64,000 bases of DNA from Brachybacterium alimentarium (lineage in GTDB: Bacteria; Actinomycetota; Actinomycetes; Actinomycetales; Dermabacteraceae): positions 1 through 64,000 of the forward strand of contig NZ_NRGS01000002.1 of the NCBI RefSeq assembly GCF_002332425.1. The letters run 5' to 3'. The stretch's first letter is position 1. The number at the start of each line of letters is the position of its first letter. The notes beneath the pieces are model-generated. The model did no database searches. It was given only the letters and a program-made list of their open reading frames with translations, and had not been told where the DNA came from. This document shows, piece by piece, positions 61,991 to 64,000 of the stretch. Made by a program: the position numbers and the translations under genes.

Positions 61991-62293
61991 TCAGGCGACC
62001 GACCCTCCGAAGATGTCGATGGCTCCGTCGTTCAGGGTGACGATGGCGCGCTTGGTGTCCTTGCGCTTGCCGGTGCCGAAGCGCGTGCGGCGCGACTTGC
62101 CCTGACGGTTGATCGTGTTCACCGAGGCGACCTTGACGTCGAAGACCTTCTCGACGGCGATCTTGATCTCGGTCTTGTTGGCGTCGGCAGCCACCAGGAA
62201 GGTGTACTTGCCGTTGTCCATCAGCCCGTAGCTCTTCTCGGAGACGACCGGGGCCAGCAGGACGTCGCGGGGATCCTTGTTCAGCGAGGTCAC
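61991..62293 (-). CDS. rplW: 50S ribosomal protein L23
   Basis: 100 residues; docking site for trigger factor and SRP at the tunnel exit. [25 protein letters not shown] and [28 protein letters not shown] are standard. The start overlaps the rplD stop by four bases. Confidence 0.98.
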   Translation of the reverse strand: MTSLNKDPRDVLLAPVVSEKSYGLMDNGKYTFLVAADANKTEIKIAVEKVFDVKVASVNTINRQGKSRRTRFGTGKRKDTKRAIVTLNDGAIDIFGGSVA

Positions 62294-63231
62294 TTCGACT
62301 CCTCCTCGGCGGCCTCATCGGCCGGGGTGGACTCCTTGACCGCGTTCACGAATCCGGCGGCCTTGGCGGCCTCCTCGGTCGTGAACCAGACCTCGGCCTT
62401 GGTGCGGCCGTACCACGGGGAGTCCTCGGTGTGGAACTTCATCGAGCCCTGGTTGCCCTTGATCGTGAAGCCCTCGGGAGCGGAGCCGTCGGCCAGGGGG
62501 GCCGCCGAACCTGCACCGTGGGGGGCCTCCTCGACAGCGGCGGCCGGAGCGGCAGCAGCGGACCTCGCCGTGGCGAAGGTCGAGGTGGGGAGCGTCAGGG
62601 TCGCCTGGGCCACGAAGTCCTCGAGCGCACCGGAGGTGAAGACCACGTCGTCGGCGAGCATGACGTCGTAGGTGTTCACCTGGTCCGCGTACAGGACGTG
62701 GGCGACAGGCAGGTTGCGGGAGCTCAGCGCGCCCAGATCGTCGTCACGACGCACGACGACCAGCACGTGCCGGCGGTCGGAGACGTGGGACAGGGTGATG
62801 CGCGCGGCCTTGGTGGAGGCGACATCTCCGGTCAGGAGGGACGACACCACGTGGACGCGGCCGTTGCGGGCCCGATCCGAGAGGGCTCCGCGCAGGGCGG
62901 CGGCCTTCATCTTCTTCGGGGTGCGCTGGCTGTAGTCACGCGGGACGGGCCCGTGGACGGTGCCGCCACCGGCGAACTGCGGCGCACGGAGGGAGCCCTG
63001 ACGGGCACGACCGGTGCCCTTCTGCTTCCAGGGCTTCTTGCCGCCGCCACGCACCTCGGCGCGGGTCTTGGCCTTGTGGGTGCCCTGACGAGCGGCCGCC
63101 TGCTGGGCGACGACCACCTGGTGGATCAGGGCCACGTTCGTCTGCACGTCGAAGATCGACGCGGGCAGCTCGACGGTGCCGGACTTCTTACCGGCCGTAT
63201 CGAGCACGTCGACAGTCAGGTTCGCTGCCAT
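62290..63231 (-). CDS. rplD: 50S ribosomal protein L4 with added C-terminal sunset-like domain
   Basis: L4 helps 50S assembly and lines the tunnel. 313 residues, about 100 longer than usual. The L4 core (1 to about 215) is intact, with [24 protein letters not shown] as the tunnel loop and a late TLTLPTS. An Ala-rich linker (about 220-252) leads to [30 protein letters not shown] and [10 protein letters not shown] (about 253-295), which look like the actinobacterial sunset domain, then an acidic tail. No frameshift is suggested, as one frame runs through. Overlaps rplW. Confidence 0.95.
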   Translation of the reverse strand: MAANLTVDVLDTAGKKSGTVELPASIFDVQTNVALIHQVVVAQQAAARQGTHKAKTRAEVRGGGKKPWKQKGTGRARQGSLRAPQFAGGGTVHGPVPRDYSQRTPKKMKAAALRGALSDRARNGRVHVVSSLLTGDVASTKAARITLSHVSDRRHVLVVVRRDDDLGALSSRNLPVAHVLYADQVNTYDVMLADDVVFTSGALEDFVAQATLTLPTSTFATARSAAAAPAAAVEEAPHGAGSAAPLADGSAPEGFTIKGNQGSMKFHTEDSPWYGRTKAEVWFTTEEAAKAAGFVNAVKESTPADEAAEEESK

Positions 63232-63236
63232 CGGGC

Positions 63237-63917
63237 TCAGGCCTCCTTCGCGGGGCTCTTGACAGCCGAGCGGACGAGCACGAGGCCGCCCTTGGGGCCG
63301 GGAACGGCACCCTTGACGAGCACGAGGCCCTTCTCGGCGTCGACCGCGTGAACGGTCAGATTCTGGACACTGGTGCGGTCGCTGCCCATACGGCCAGCCA
63401 TGCGCTGACCCTTGAAGACACGACCGGGGGTGGAGGCGCCGCCGATGGAACCCGGCTTGCGGTGGTTGCGGTGCTGGCCGTGAGAAGCGCCGACACCGGC
63501 GAACCCGTGGCGCTTCATGACGCCCGCGGTGCCCTTGCCCTTGGAGGTGCCGACGACGTCGACCTTCTGGCCCGACTCGAAGATCGACGCGTCGATCTCC
63601 TGGCCGAGGGAGTAGTCACCGGCGTTGCCGGTGCGCAGCTCGACGAGGTGACGGCGGGGGGTCACGCCGGCCTTCTCGAAGTGGCCCTTGAGCGGGGCCG
63701 ACACCTTGCGCGGGTCGATCTGCCCGTAGGCGATCTGCACGGCGTCGTAGCCGTCGGTCTCGACGGACCGGATCTGGGTCACGACGTTCGCACCGGTCTG
63801 CACGACGGTGACCGGGACGAGCTTTCCGTTCTCGTCCCAGACCTGGGTCATGCCGAGCTTGGTGCCGAGCACGCCGGACACCGGACGGGCCTTCTGGCCG
63901 GTCAGTTCGTTGCTCAT
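63237..63917 (-). CDS. rplC: 50S ribosomal protein L3
   Basis: 226 residues from ATG 63917 (GTG 63923 also possible). Reaches the peptidyl transferase centre with its extended loop: [38 protein letters not shown] (in part). Starts with [22 protein letters not shown]. 5 bases after it comes rplD; 11 bases before it is rpsJ. Confidence 0.98.
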   Translation of the reverse strand: MSNELTGQKARPVSGVLGTKLGMTQVWDENGKLVPVTVVQTGANVVTQIRSVETDGYDAVQIAYGQIDPRKVSAPLKGHFEKAGVTPRRHLVELRTGNAGDYSLGQEIDASIFESGQKVDVVGTSKGKGTAGVMKRHGFAGVGASHGQHRNHRKPGSIGGASTPGRVFKGQRMAGRMGSDRTSVQNLTVHAVDAEKGLVLVKGAVPGPKGGLVLVRSAVKSPAKEA

Positions 63918-63928
63918 GTCCACCTGCC

Positions 63929-64000
63929 TCAGAGCTTGATCTCGATATTGACATCTGCGGGCAGATCGAGACGCATGAGCGAATCCACGGCCTTGGGCGT
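63929..64000 (-). CDS. rpsJ: 30S ribosomal protein S10, C-terminal end, cut by right edge
   Basis: Only the last 23 residues are inside the window: [22 protein letters not shown] then stop at 63929, which is the typical S10 C-terminus. S10 is also the antitermination factor NusE. It begins the S10 operon; its promoter and most of the gene lie to the right of the window. Confidence 0.9.
   Translation of the reverse strand, partial: TPKAVDSLMRLDLPADVNIEIKL

Overview
The window is chromosomal DNA from a high-GC actinobacterium. Ribosomal protein order, GTG/ATG overlapping starts, -10 boxes only 6-7 bases before start codons (leaderless genes), and the absence of rpsD between rpsK and rpoA all suit a member of the Micrococcales. 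My best guess is a Brachybacterium-like member of the Dermabacteraceae, but the genus is an inference from gene style, not a search result.

Layout from left to right. (1) 1-1000: the start of a serine recombinase gene abuts a DrrA-type ABC ATPase gene that has lost everything upstream of its Walker B motif, so this is one end of a mobile element inserted in an ABC exporter operon. (2) 1005-14401: host genes. They are the orphaned ABC permease, a phosphopantetheinyl transferase, rpsI-rplM with a structured leader, truA, purine genes (purD, purC, purS, purQ), an isoaspartyl methyltransferase, a metallo-hydrolase, an rRNA methyltransferase, a pirin and a serine hydrolase. (3) about 14454-29035: an integrated mobilizable element. 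It has a tyrosine integrase, a repressor/excisionase switch, a ParE-type toxin-antitoxin pair and a MobF relaxase with a candidate oriT. Its cargo is three regulated cassettes: TetR plus MFS pump; TetR plus quinone-reductase/DoxX/small exporter with two perfect palindromic operators; MerR plus MFS pump. A tRNA 3'-end fragment marks its left end. (4) 29194-46471: host genes. They are a TipA-like regulator, a YjbR protein, a nucleoside hydrolase, a four-step fatty acid beta-oxidation-like cluster with its TetR regulator, purL, a ribokinase-like kinase, a fused pyruvyltransferase/glycosyltransferase, and a Tat-exported amidase with S-layer homology repeats. (5) 46830-64000: the ribosomal supercluster, all on the minus strand except one gene. 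It runs from rpsJ (cut by the right edge) through the S10, spc and alpha operons to rplQ, with secY, adk, map, infA and rpoA. A small plus-strand gene splits it between rpsQ and rplN.

How it works together: most host genes are core (translation, purine synthesis, export, cell wall). Purine synthesis is split, with purSQ and purL 28 kb apart and the mobile element between them. The integrated element supplies inducible efflux and redox detoxification functions. Recurrent oddities are degenerate intergenic tandem repeats of different period (15, 19, 20, 32 and 39 bp), strong hairpins between ribosomal genes, and ribosomal protein L4 with an added C-terminal domain resembling the actinobacterial sunset domain.
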